Shown piece by piece: positions 37,070 to 46,757 of a stretch of 64,000 bases of DNA. The stretch is from Fervidobacterium gondwanense DSM 13020. Its GTDB lineage: Bacteria; Thermotogota; Thermotogae; Thermotogales; Fervidobacteriaceae. Positions within the stretch are counted from its first letter, which is position 1, and each line of letters starts with the position of its first letter. The DNA lies in contig NZ_FRDJ01000003.1 in NCBI RefSeq assembly GCF_900143265.1, positions 124,001 through 188,000 of the forward strand, read 5' to 3'. The notes under the pieces were generated by a model. It saw only the letters and a program-made list of their open reading frames with translations, made no database searches and was not told the DNA's origin. Both the position numbers and the translations under genes were made by a program.

Positions 37070-38233
37070 ATGGGAAAAGTGAAAGTATTCGTACTGATTT
37101 CTATTTTATTTGTAGCTGTTTACGGCTTTTCGGATTTTTACTTGAACGTTGGGACTCTTCAAATAGGTAATGAGAATTACATGGTTTACGAGTTTGGTCC
37201 AGAGTTTACCGTTGGACCTTTAACGCTCGGAATTACCTTGACTACTTATGCTACTGATTTGACAACTGGTAACTTCTATTTTGGTTATCCCGGAGCTCAA
37301 CAACCAAGTACTAACATCGTCGATGGTATTAACATTACAGCCTTAGGTCTTGATCTTGGGAGTTTTTGGTTCAGATACGGAAGGATGAGACCAATTACTT
37401 ATGGCATGGGATTTGTTTTCAATGGATACGTTGTACCTGATATAAGGGTTCTAGATTTAGGAGTTCGATTTGGTGAGACAAACTTGTCGGTTCACATTCC
37501 GTATCAAATCGCCCAGCTTTCGAATTTTACAACTCTTCAATCAGATTCACTCTACACTGGGATGCTAAGTTCAAAACTTTTGATGTTTGATTTGTCAGTA
37601 TTTGGAGGAGTAGAGATTGGGTCTGAATCACCAAGTGCAACACCTTTGCAATACGCTGCAGGTGTGTCGTTAACTAAGGAGATATTTGGTATATCATTAG
37701 GAGCAGAAGCAGATATCCAATATTGGAAAGATGGTACAATTGGTTATGGTGCATTCGCAGGCGCTTATGGAAATTTCGGAGTTCTCCAATTAGTAGCAGG
37801 ACCATATATGACAACTGATGGTTTCTCTCCGTGGCTTATCGGAAGGAATTATAGAACACTTAGATTGAGTAACGATTTTGGACCTGAAACGTACAAGGCT
37901 GAGCTGGGTTACATAGTAAGCCTTGGATTCACTCTCAGTCCTTATGGAAAGGCTTCAGCATCATTAAAAGGGAATTTCGAAGGAAAAATGACACTTTCAG
38001 GAGAAGGTGTAGTCAATATTCCAGCAATTGGCGGTACCAATGGACTCGTACTGTACGGATATCTGTACGATGAGACACCATTCGAAGATGGACAGTTCTT
38101 TGATCCAAATACGCAGGCAAGATTAACAATAGCTTATCCTGTGTTTGGAAGTTTCTACGCCGGAGTTAAATATATTTGGGAAAATCAGGAGTGGAAACAA
38201 ACAGCTTTCGTTGGCGGAAGTGCAAATTTCTAA
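37070..38233 (+). CDS. Outer-envelope beta-barrel protein
   Basis: 387 residues. A signal peptide (about 1-20, ending YGFS) is followed by many short amphipathic beta strands rich in Tyr, Gly and Phe (such as FYLNVGTLQIG and AGVKYIWENQEW), and the protein ends GSANF with a terminal Phe, the barrel-insertion signal. It resembles porin-like proteins of the Thermotogota toga; no specific family is recognised. AGGAGGTG precedes the ATG. It has its own promoter region and is a single gene between the VOR terminator and tRNA-Gly. Confidence 0.7.
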   Translation: MGKVKVFVLISILFVAVYGFSDFYLNVGTLQIGNENYMVYEFGPEFTVGPLTLGITLTTYATDLTTGNFYFGYPGAQQPSTNIVDGINITALGLDLGSFWFRYGRMRPITYGMGFVFNGYVVPDIRVLDLGVRFGETNLSVHIPYQIAQLSNFTTLQSDSLYTGMLSSKLLMFDLSVFGGVEIGSESPSATPLQYAAGVSLTKEIFGISLGAEADIQYWKDGTIGYGAFAGAYGNFGVLQLVAGPYMTTDGFSPWLIGRNYRTLRLSNDFGPETYKAELGYIVSLGFTLSPYGKASASLKGNFEGKMTLSGEGVVNIPAIGGTNGLVLYGYLYDETPFEDGQFFDPNTQARLTIAYPVFGSFYAGVKYIWENQEWKQTAFVGGSANF

Positions 38234-38280
38234 TAAGTTAATTCTCAAATCTAAAGACAGCACGTCTGTGCTCAGGATAC

Positions 38281-38309
38281 TTGAAAACTTTTAACTACTG
38301 TGATATAAT
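38281..38309 (+). promoter_or_regulatory. Promoter of tRNA-Gly (and possibly guaB)
   Basis: TTGAAA, 17-base spacer, TGA-TATAAT: a near-consensus promoter with extended -10, 18 bases before the tRNA. Confidence 0.8.
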
Positions 38310-38326
38310 AAATAATGAAGTCATAG

Positions 38327-40033
<1,707 letters not shown>

Positions 40034-40066
40034 TTTCTATTGAATCATATGAAATTGGAAAAGCAC

Positions 40067-40091
40067 AGGGGAGATATACTCTCCCCTTTTT
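40067..40091. terminator. Terminator after guaB
   Basis: The stem AGGGGAG/CTCCCCT with a 7-base loop is followed by TTTT, between convergent guaB and the small membrane protein gene; it may work in both directions. Confidence 0.85.
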
Positions 40092-40094
40092 CAA

Positions 40095-40406
40095 TTAATT
40101 CCAATCTCTTTTCCTCTTACCAGAAATGATGAACTTTAAACCAATTTCAATTAACCCTGCTGCGATGATAGCTACCACAAATTCCCAGAATCCCATTTTG
40201 ATGTAATCTAGAGATTGTACGACAATTAGTCCACCGAGTATGGCAAGACCTACACCGTTTGGAAAACTTTTTATCATGCTGATAATACCGCCCGCCAGTG
40301 CAATGGCACCGAAAATAAGCCACACTGGGGAAGTAATTGAAAATACAACGCTAAGTAGTATAAAAACACCAGCCGTAACCAAAATAACGCCCCAGAACAC
40401 ATTCAT
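40095..40406 (-). CDS. Small membrane protein (LiaI/DUF5668-like)
   Basis: A 103-residue protein made almost wholly of four hydrophobic segments (starting FWGVILVTAGVFILLSVVF), with a basic tail GKRKRDWN. It looks like the LiaI/LiaF-type transmembrane domains found in envelope-stress operons. It is the last gene of a four-gene minus-strand operon starting with the DUF2089 regulator. Of the possible starts I prefer ATG 40406, with AAGGGG upstream. Role unknown, probably membrane anchor or sensor for the two solenoid proteins. Confidence 0.6.
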   Translation of the reverse strand: MNVFWGVILVTAGVFILLSVVFSITSPVWLIFGAIALAGGIISMIKSFPNGVGLAILGGLIVVQSLDYIKMGFWEFVVAIIAAGLIEIGLKFIISGKRKRDWN

Positions 40407-40414
40407 CACACCCC

Positions 40415-41371
40415 TTACTCTATTTTTTGTATTGGATTTCCAGTCAGTTCTTCGTAATCGAATTCTCTTGCCTTGATGCTTCCAGAATTGCTTATATATT
40501 CTGTAAACAGTTTCTCCGTGTATATTGTACCACTATTTTCAACATCTTCAGCATGCATACTTTCAGATGATATCTTCCCAGAATTCGTGATATTTTCAAT
40601 ATTCAAGTTCCTGGCATCTATTTCTCCGCTATTCTCAATATTCTCACCAACAAACGTCTCTGTCTTGATTAAACCATTGTTTTGAAGTTCTTCAAAATTC
40701 AAAGTTTTGGCGACAATTGTGCCATTACTAACCACATTTTCTGCTGTAATTTCGTCAGAAGTAATCGAACCGCTACTTGAAACCATAAATTCTTCTGTGG
40801 AGATCTTCCGTGCAAAAAGTTTCCCAGTTACGATAAGTGTTTCGCACACTACATCATCTGCATGAAGAACCCCATTCACAACAATTCTGTCCTTCTTGTA
40901 ACGTTCGGTCTTCATCTCTCCATCTATTATTGAATTTTCTCCAAATGTTATGTTCTTTGCAAATTTCTCAACGAATGGAACTTCAAAAGATACTATGTTA
41001 CGTTTACCTCTTATTGTTGGCGTGCCCTCCTCACTCGAAAGTACGAGATTTACATCGCCATCCACTTCTCCACCGCTCCATTTAACCTTTGTCCTTACAG
41101 CGTTAATGTTTCCATGCACCTTGCCAGATATTTCTAATGTACTGTTGACAGTAGATACATTTCCAAATAGCTCTCCTCTTATAAATACTTTGCCATTTGT
41201 CACTGATAAATTCTTCCGAACAACCTCACCTTCCGAAATCACGATTGTACTGTCGATTACTTCCTCAACGTGTTTGACTTCGGATTCGAATATTGCATTA
41301 ATCAATTTTTCCGCATCTTCTGGTGTTATGTCTCCGCTTTCAACTGCCTCTAAAACTTTTCGCAGCTCCAT
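40415..41371 (-). CDS. Beta-solenoid (bactofilin-like) protein with YvlB/SHOCT-like N-terminal motif
   Basis: 318 residues. A short helical N-terminal motif (4-30: VLEAVESGDITPEDAEKLI) is shared with the two neighbouring genes. A repetitive beta-solenoid follows, and at about 199-310 there are seven exact-length 16-residue repeats, such as NSGEIDARNLNIENIT and NSGKISSESMHAEDVE, each starting near N-[SN]-G. This resembles polymer-forming bactofilin (DUF583) folds, though no direct family match is claimed. No signal peptide. ATG 41371 is taken because GGAAGG lies 8 bases upstream. Confidence 0.6.
   Translation of the reverse strand: MELRKVLEAVESGDITPEDAEKLINAIFESEVKHVEEVIDSTIVISEGEVVRKNLSVTNGKVFIRGELFGNVSTVNSTLEISGKVHGNINAVRTKVKWSGGEVDGDVNLVLSSEEGTPTIRGKRNIVSFEVPFVEKFAKNITFGENSIIDGEMKTERYKKDRIVVNGVLHADDVVCETLIVTGKLFARKISTEEFMVSSSGSITSDEITAENVVSNGTIVAKTLNFEELQNNGLIKTETFVGENIENSGEIDARNLNIENITNSGKISSESMHAEDVENSGTIYTEKLFTEYISNSGSIKAREFDYEELTGNPIQKIE
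40442..40777 (-). repeat. Seven 48-base coding repeats (16-residue solenoid units)
   Basis: The seven consecutive 16-residue units at the C-terminus of the solenoid protein follow the pattern [SN]-[SN]-G-x-I-x5-[IFL]-x2-E-x-[IVL]. The units are conserved in pattern rather than DNA sequence, so this is an old duplication rather than a recent slippage array. Confidence 0.75.
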
Positions 41372-41398
41372 AGTTTTCACCTTCCCCTTCTTGAGTCA

Positions 41399-41896
41399 TT
41401 AATCCTCTATCTTAATTCCCGAGAGTAATGGTCTTACAACAACGTTCTTTACTAAACCTATGATGCCACTGACAAAAAAGTTGTTAACTTCACTCACATT
41501 TCCTTCAACAACCGGCTTGACACCTTTATAATTGCAACCGACCATTTGGAGATTACCACCAATACGTCCACCATTCCACGTTACGTTAGTCCCTACTAAT
41601 TCAACATTTTTTGTTACTTCACCTGAAAACACGACTTCTCCAAAAACAACTTGCAAAGAACCGACAAGTTTCCCGTTTATCACTGCTCGACCGTTTACAA
41701 TCTCAATATTTCCTACGTATTCTTCACCTGTGTTTAAAACAAACTCTTTCCCTATAAAACTTTTCGATTTTTTTCTCCGATCAGATTCTTTAGATTGCTT
41801 AATTGCAAGGATAAGTTGCTCGGCGTCTTCAACTGTGATCTCCTTTCTTGCAAGCGCCTCAAGAATCGCCCTGATGTCATTCGGAAGTTCTCCCAT
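41399..41896 (-). CDS. Beta-helix (bactofilin-like) protein with YvlB/SHOCT-like N-terminal motif
   Basis: 165 residues. The N-terminal motif ILEALARKEITVEDAEQLI (about 10-28) is the same module as in the genes on both sides. A basic linker (SDRRKKSKSF) follows, then a short-repeat beta region (about 45-140; for example GNIEIVNGRAVINGKLVGS). A hydrophobic stretch FVSGIIGLVKNVVV near the end may touch the membrane. Shorter paralogue-like partner of the 318-residue protein downstream. GGTGA lies 5 bases before ATG 41896. It overlaps the DUF2089 gene by 20 bases. Confidence 0.6.
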   Translation of the reverse strand: MGELPNDIRAILEALARKEITVEDAEQLILAIKQSKESDRRKKSKSFIGKEFVLNTGEEYVGNIEIVNGRAVINGKLVGSLQVVFGEVVFSGEVTKNVELVGTNVTWNGGRIGGNLQMVGCNYKGVKPVVEGNVSEVNNFFVSGIIGLVKNVVVRPLLSGIKIED

Positions 41897-42278
41897 CTTC
41901 CTCACCCCTTCTCTGCTTTTTTAGAAGAGATATAGCTTCCTCGACAGTTATCTTCTTTTCCTTTAGCAGTTTGAACACATCTCCGGATTCCGACTCTTCC
42001 GAATCCGATTCGATAGGAGTTAGACCCATCTTTTCGAGCACCTTATCAAGCCTGCCTCTCAACGCAAAGTAGCCAATACCGGTGAGCCTCTCCATCTCCT
42101 TTAAGTTTCCCTTTGTTCTTAAAAACATCATTATGAATTTCGTATCCTCTTCATCCAAATATGCGAAAGCTGGGGCATCAAAGTAACCACTAACCGTAAC
42201 TCCATCGTCATCACATCTTAGCTGTATAACTTTCATTGGTTTCCCGCACACTGGACATCTGGGAAGCATATTCGCCAT
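41877..42278 (-). CDS. DUF2089 family zinc-ribbon/HTH regulator
   Basis: 133 residues. A CPVC pair at 8-11 with Cys22 suggests a zinc knuckle. A helix-turn-helix of the sigma-factor type follows (about 47-84: FLRTKGNLKEMERLTGIGYFALRGRLDKVL, cited by extent). The C-terminal KLLKEKKITVEEAISLLKK is the module shared with the two downstream genes. This fits a DNA-binding regulator of its own operon. The start has a perfect GGAGGTGATTGT before ATG, and the promoter at 42297-42325 is near consensus. Confidence 0.75.
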   Translation of the reverse strand: MANMLPRCPVCGKPMKVIQLRCDDDGVTVSGYFDAPAFAYLDEEDTKFIMMFLRTKGNLKEMERLTGIGYFALRGRLDKVLEKMGLTPIESDSEESESGDVFKLLKEKKITVEEAISLLKKQRRGEEDGRTSE

Positions 42279-42296
42279 ACAATCACCTCCAAAATA

Positions 42297-42325
42297 ATTG
42301 TATCACTTATAAAATTTTTTGTCAA
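42297..42325 (-). promoter_or_regulatory. Promoter of the DUF2089/solenoid operon
   Basis: The minus strand reads TTGACA (42325-42320), a 17-base spacer, then TACAAT (42302-42297), about 20 bases before the ATG, so the leader is very short. Confidence 0.82.
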
Positions 42326-42404
42326 ATAATACAAAAATATTGGAACAAACTTTGACAAGAGAGAAGAATCGCATAAATAAGCAGTATGAGAGATTTGAAA
42401 GTAC

Positions 42405-42432
42405 TTGTATTTGGTTAGCTAAATGATAAAAT
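42405..42432 (+). promoter_or_regulatory. Possible promoter of the MFS gene
   Basis: TTGTAT, 16-base spacer, TAAAAT, 45 bases before the ATG at 42478. Confidence 0.45.
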
Positions 42433-42477
42433 ATATTTGACTTTCTTAATTATCTATTTATATTCAGGAGGTAAAAG

Positions 42478-43641
42478 ATGGTCACACTTTTATTAGCATT
42501 TATATATGTTTCATTCATCAGCTTGGGTTTACCTGATTCCATGTTTGGAGCCGCTTGGCCTGTTATTAGAAATGATATGATGTTGCCGGTTTCAACTGCT
42601 GGATTGATTTCGTTAATAAGCACTTTGACTATTGTCTTTTCAACCCTGTTAAATCCATTTATTGTCAGGCGCTTGGGGACTGGAAGACTAATTGTGATAA
42701 GCACGTTGTTTTCTTCTGTTGGGTTATTACTATTCTCTCAATCCAGAACACTCATACATCTTTGCATTGCAACAGCATTCACGGCTTTAGGTGGTGGTAG
42801 CATTGATGTTTCACTAAACAATTTTGTGGCTCTTCACTACAAGCCCAAGCATATGAACTGGCTACACTCTCTATGGGGTGTCGGAACAACATTGGGTGCT
42901 TCTATAATATCTGCTTTTGTTGGTTCTTACGGTGGGTGGAGAAATGGGTACACTGTCGTTTCGATGTTTCAGTTATTGTTATCTTTTATATTTATGCTGA
43001 TGTTACCGGTTTGGAACGTTCATAAGAATAATAATGAGGGTCAGATCGAGCAAAAACGTATCGTACGTTCTCCTCTTTTGGTAAAAAACGCCATTCTCTC
43101 AGTAACAGCTTTTTTTGCATATTGTGCTATCGAAACAACAACAGATGTTTGGGCAAGTTCTTTCTTAGTGAATTTCAAAGGTCTTTCTCCTTCATTTGGA
43201 GCCAGAGGAACTGCGCTTTTCTTCTTTGGAATAACACTTGGAAGAATTCTATCTGGTTTCTTGAGCATGAAAATCAAAAGTATTCCAATGATAAGATTGT
43301 CTTTACTCATGATACTTATAGGGGTGATTATGCTTTTGTCAAAAATGCCCACGGTATTATATCTAATAAGCCTTGGAGTCATTGGTTTTGGTTGTGCACC
43401 AATATTTCCTACAATGATGCATGAAACTCCCAGAAGATTTGGCGTCGAAGTGTCAAATTTCATAGTTAGTTTGCAAATGGCAGGTGGGTATTTGGGAAGT
43501 GCGTTTGGACCATTTTTGTTTGGACTTCTAATTTCTAAGGCAGGGATACAGCTTTTGCCACTTTTTCTTTTAAGCTTGCTTTTAGCATTGGTCTTAATAA
43601 CTGAGAGACTAAATTCGAAGTTAAGACTTCTTCACGAATAA
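42478..43641 (+). CDS. MFS transporter
   Basis: A 387-residue, 12-helix permease of the major facilitator superfamily. There are hydrophobic segments throughout, SISLGLPDS-like start (FISLGLPDSMFGAAWPVI) and a central loop about 180-205. The start LGLPDSMFGAAWP resembles the FHS (fucose/glucose) sugar porter group. Substrate unknown. AGGAGG lies before the ATG. It has a possible own promoter and is the first gene before hfq, which has its own. Confidence 0.82.
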   Translation: MVTLLLAFIYVSFISLGLPDSMFGAAWPVIRNDMMLPVSTAGLISLISTLTIVFSTLLNPFIVRRLGTGRLIVISTLFSSVGLLLFSQSRTLIHLCIATAFTALGGGSIDVSLNNFVALHYKPKHMNWLHSLWGVGTTLGASIISAFVGSYGGWRNGYTVVSMFQLLLSFIFMLMLPVWNVHKNNNEGQIEQKRIVRSPLLVKNAILSVTAFFAYCAIETTTDVWASSFLVNFKGLSPSFGARGTALFFFGITLGRILSGFLSMKIKSIPMIRLSLLMILIGVIMLLSKMPTVLYLISLGVIGFGCAPIFPTMMHETPRRFGVEVSNFIVSLQMAGGYLGSAFGPFLFGLLISKAGIQLLPLFLLSLLLALVLITERLNSKLRLLHE

Positions 43642-43687
43642 GTTGAAGAGCGCTTTTTGAATGAGTTTAAACTTATTAAATCCTGTT

Positions 43688-43715
43688 TTGAATTTTTCAA
43701 ATTCTATGATATAAT
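43688..43715 (+). promoter_or_regulatory. Promoter of hfq
   Basis: TTGAAT, 16-base spacer, TGA-TATAAT (extended -10), about 88 bases before the GTG at 43803. Confidence 0.6.
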
Positions 43716-43802
43716 TTTATCTGTCTTGTATATGTTTGAATTCATATTAACGTTCTTTCGTATCTAATATTCTTTACCATATTATCTATCGGGGGGATAT
43801 TT

Positions 43803-44099
43803 GTGCCAAAGGAAAAGGCAAAGGAAAAGTTCAACCTTCAGGACAGATTTTTGAACATTGTTAGAACAAGGAAGATAGAAGTTAAAGTTTACTTAGTTAA
43901 CGGATTTCAGGCTAAGGGTATTGTTAGATCATTCGATAATTTCACGGTTTTATTGGAGAGTGGTAAACAGCAAACTTTAATTTACAAACATGCCATTAGT
44001 ACGATTTTGCCTTCTGAATACATAATGCTAATGAAGACCGAAGAAGAGGAACAGAAGGAAGAACAAGAGGCTCAGGAAAGCGAAGGCGAACAGATATAA
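43803..44099 (+). CDS. hfq: RNA chaperone Hfq
   Basis: An Sm-fold ring protein that binds small RNAs and poly(A) tails. The Sm1 part (NLQDRFLNIVRTRKIEVKVYLVNGFQAKG) and Sm2 motif YKHAISTI (about 60-67) are intact. A 98-residue length includes an unusually acidic tail, KTEEEEQKEEQEAQESEGEQI in position 78-98, unlike the basic or neutral tails of many Hfq proteins. GGGGGG precedes the GTG. hflX follows, as in many bacteria (miaA is absent here). Confidence 0.95.
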   Translation: MPKEKAKEKFNLQDRFLNIVRTRKIEVKVYLVNGFQAKGIVRSFDNFTVLLESGKQQTLIYKHAISTILPSEYIMLMKTEEEEQKEEQEAQESEGEQI

Positions 44100-44111
44100 T
44101 TCATCTGAATT

Positions 44112-45392
44112 TTGCTTTGTAAGGTTCTTAAGGAGGTTGAAAAAACAATAAAAAGAGTAGTACTGGTTGCTGTATCACCACGCCTTGATGACAAAGCTTT
44201 TGACTCGTTAAACGAGCTTGAAAATCTATGCCAGACAATAGATTTTGAAGTTGTTGAAAAGATAGTCCAGAGAAGAGATAAACCTGATCCGGCAACATAT
44301 TTAGGTTTTGGAAAGTTAGAGAAGTTAAAGGTGTTTTGTAAAGAAAACAATGTAGATGCTTTGGTTTTTAATGACGAAATCTCCCCTATTCAGCAACGCA
44401 ACACTGAAGAATTCTTAGAGCTCGAGGTTCTTGATAGAACGCAAGTAATCTTAGAAATTTTCTCACAGCATGCAACTACGCATGAGGGTAAATTACAGGT
44501 AGAAATGGCAAAATTAACATATGAATTACCTCGACTTAGAGGAAAGGGGTTGTATTTGTCAAACCCTGGAGCCGGTATTGGTACAAGAGGACCAGGTGAA
44601 AAGCTCTTAGAACTTGATAAGAGGAAAATCAAAGAGCGCATTTCGTCACTGAAAAAGGAACTACTAAAAATAAAGAAAGAAAGGGAAAATATCAGAAAGA
44701 CAAGGCTTGAAAGCGGGTATAGACTGGTTTCAATAGTAGGCTACACAAATGCCGGAAAGAGTACCTTGTTAAAGAAATTGTCTGATGAGAAGAGCATCCT
44801 TGTTTCAGAAAAACTATTTTCAACACTCAGTCCGAAAGTTAGAAGAGTGAAATTTCCAAACGGGCGTGCCTATCTTTTTAGCGACACAGTTGGTTTCATA
44901 GACAAGTTACCCCATACCCTAATCGAAGCTTTTCACTCAACCTTAGAGGAAGTCCTGTATGCAGATCTAATATTACTCTTAGTCGATGCTTCGGACGGCT
45001 ATTTTAATGATAAGATAAAAGCTTCGTATAATGTGTTGAGTGAAATAGGCGTTACAGATAAAGAAATAATGCTTGTTTTCAACAAGATTGATATTGTTCC
45101 CGAAAGCAGGTTGGAAATAATTAGATATGAATATCCAAAAGCTATTTTCATTTCTGCAAAAAACGGTATCGGATTAGACGTACTTTATTCACGGATTTCG
45201 GGATATTTTCAGTTTGTCGATTCCCATATTCGACTAAGATTGAGACAGTCAGAATTCGGAAAGGTATTACGCTATGCAGAACTCATAAATTACGATACTC
45301 TGAACGCTAATGGCGAATTCATAGATGTTGATTTAAGCGGGCCGATTGAAGTTTTAGAAAAAATAAAAAGTTCTATAAGTGCAGAAAAGTAA
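44112..45392 (+). CDS. hflX: Ribosome-associated GTPase HflX
   Basis: A 50S-bound GTPase that splits stalled ribosomes under heat stress. The N-terminal HflX domain is followed by a G domain with GYTNAGKST (P-loop), DTVGFIDKLPH and NKID. The start is unclear. TTG at 44112 has no Shine-Dalgarno sequence, while a perfect AAGGAGG at 44130-44136 is inside the frame with no ATG, GTG or TTG in frame close behind it. The only near codon is ATA at 44148, 11 bases downstream. 426 residues from TTG; real protein perhaps 414. Confidence 0.93.
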   Translation: MLCKVLKEVEKTIKRVVLVAVSPRLDDKAFDSLNELENLCQTIDFEVVEKIVQRRDKPDPATYLGFGKLEKLKVFCKENNVDALVFNDEISPIQQRNTEEFLELEVLDRTQVILEIFSQHATTHEGKLQVEMAKLTYELPRLRGKGLYLSNPGAGIGTRGPGEKLLELDKRKIKERISSLKKELLKIKKERENIRKTRLESGYRLVSIVGYTNAGKSTLLKKLSDEKSILVSEKLFSTLSPKVRRVKFPNGRAYLFSDTVGFIDKLPHTLIEAFHSTLEEVLYADLILLLVDASDGYFNDKIKASYNVLSEIGVTDKEIMLVFNKIDIVPESRLEIIRYEYPKAIFISAKNGIGLDVLYSRISGYFQFVDSHIRLRLRQSEFGKVLRYAELINYDTLNANGEFIDVDLSGPIEVLEKIKSSISAEK

Positions 45393-45433
45393 ATCACTTA
45401 GTCTTATTAAATTTTTACAAGGAGAGGTTGACT

Positions 45434-46423
45434 ATGGAAATAAAGCTTGTTCAAAAGCTCATTATTCAATTTATTCTTATTTTATTCCTATCTATTTCGA
45501 CATTTGCTTTGTACAGGGTACCTGTTGATAATTCATATGTTACAGCGACATTCTTAGAGTTCAGATCAACCGGAAAGATTCCGCATTTTCATTCGGGAGT
45601 TGATTTCAGCACATTTTTAAAAGAAGGAATTCCGATATTGGCTGCTGAGGAAGGTTTCTTGAGAAGACTCGAGATTGATGTGGACAATATCTATGGCAAT
45701 ACTGTGGTCCTTGAACATCCAGATGGGTACAGAACACTCTACGCACACCTTGCTAATTTCAACGAAGAATTTGAAAAAATAGCCAATATGTTGAGGGATG
45801 AATTCGGGGATAAACGAATCGTTGTTGAGTTCCTTTCGGAAGATTTCAAAGTTTCGAAAGGGGAAGTTATAGGCTTTTCTGGAAGGACAGGTGAGGCCGC
45901 ACAAGCGCATTGTCATTTTGAAGTCAGAGATAAGGAAGAAAAGGTTATTTTTGATCCGTTGGAGTTTATTGATAAGTCGATGTTAAGACCAGTGCAAATG
46001 GGAATAATACTGAAAAGCTTAATTATTGATGGCCAGGAATTTAATTATACTGAAAATGGAACTTACACGTTCACGGGTCCATATCCAAAGATTGCTGTGG
46101 AAGCATACACAGAATTAGCAAAAAATTTACTTGGTGTTAAAGAGATAAAAGTGTACTTTTCAGAAAAATTGGTGTATCATATAATGCTTGACAGATTATC
46201 AATGGAATTGTGGGAAAAGCCGTACAGTTTGTATGATGAAAAAACTGTAATGAGTGCCCTTACATATCGTGGGTTTTACAAATTGTACTCTGACGAATCA
46301 CTGCCATTTGTAAAAGTCAACGACATGAGTGGATATAACGCTTCTAACTATCAAGTGAAATTGGAAATAAGGGATGAATTTGGCAACTCAAAAGACTTCT
46401 ACTTCAACTTAGTAAGAAGGTGA
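45434..46423 (+). CDS. Secreted M23 family metallopeptidase
   Basis: A peptidoglycan endopeptidase-type protein of about 329 residues. The signal peptide (about 1-26, ending TFAL) is followed by the LytM/M23 domain with HSGVDF (zinc His and Asp) and HCHFEVR (zinc His). The C-terminal part (about 190-329) is of unknown beta-rich type. GGAGAGG lies before ATG 45434; the upstream TTG at 45428 is inside the Shine-Dalgarno sequence. It is in the hfq-hflX-metK run. Confidence 0.85.
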   Translation: MEIKLVQKLIIQFILILFLSISTFALYRVPVDNSYVTATFLEFRSTGKIPHFHSGVDFSTFLKEGIPILAAEEGFLRRLEIDVDNIYGNTVVLEHPDGYRTLYAHLANFNEEFEKIANMLRDEFGDKRIVVEFLSEDFKVSKGEVIGFSGRTGEAAQAHCHFEVRDKEEKVIFDPLEFIDKSMLRPVQMGIILKSLIIDGQEFNYTENGTYTFTGPYPKIAVEAYTELAKNLLGVKEIKVYFSEKLVYHIMLDRLSMELWEKPYSLYDEKTVMSALTYRGFYKLYSDESLPFVKVNDMSGYNASNYQVKLEIRDEFGNSKDFYFNLVRR

Positions 46424-46427
46424 TTCG

Positions 46428-46757
46428 ATGTTTCTGTTTAAGAAACGAGAGAAGAGCGAAGCAGATCTTGAGAGGAACCCGTTCTATAAGGAAGGAAATG
46501 CTCTCGTTGTTTATCTGAAATGCAATCGATGCGGTGAGGTCTTCAGGAGCCATCTTAGAATTGGGTACGATTTTATAATCGATTACGATAATCGTGCAGT
46601 TCCGTTTGTTATAGAGAAAGTCTATGTAGGTTCGAAATGTCCGAATAAGATTGAATTAAAAGCAAAATTCACTGGTTCGTACAAACCAGTGAGTATCGAG
46701 ATAGAAGGTGGAAAGTTTATCTCAAGAGAAACTTATGAAAAGGAGGCCGAGAGATGA
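46428..46757 (+). CDS. Conserved small protein with zinc-ribbon-like cysteines
   Basis: 109 residues, not assigned to a family. A CNRCGEVF pair and a later SKCPNK suggest a metal knuckle. The N-terminus is basic and charged ([17 protein letters not shown]). It is cytoplasmic, with no signal or membrane segment. The gene begins 5 bases after the M23 stop and its stop overlaps the metK start, so it is translated with both. Function unknown. Confidence 0.7.
   Translation: MFLFKKREKSEADLERNPFYKEGNALVVYLKCNRCGEVFRSHLRIGYDFIIDYDNRAVPFVIEKVYVGSKCPNKIELKAKFTGSYKPVSIEIEGGKFISRETYEKEAER

Noticed and set aside
40442-40777. CRISPR-like or tandem DNA array
   Set aside because: The period is in the protein; the DNA of the units is divergent and in frame in a coding gene.
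43642-43687. Terminator after the MFS gene
   Set aside because: No stable stem with a U-run found; only short AT-rich palindromes.
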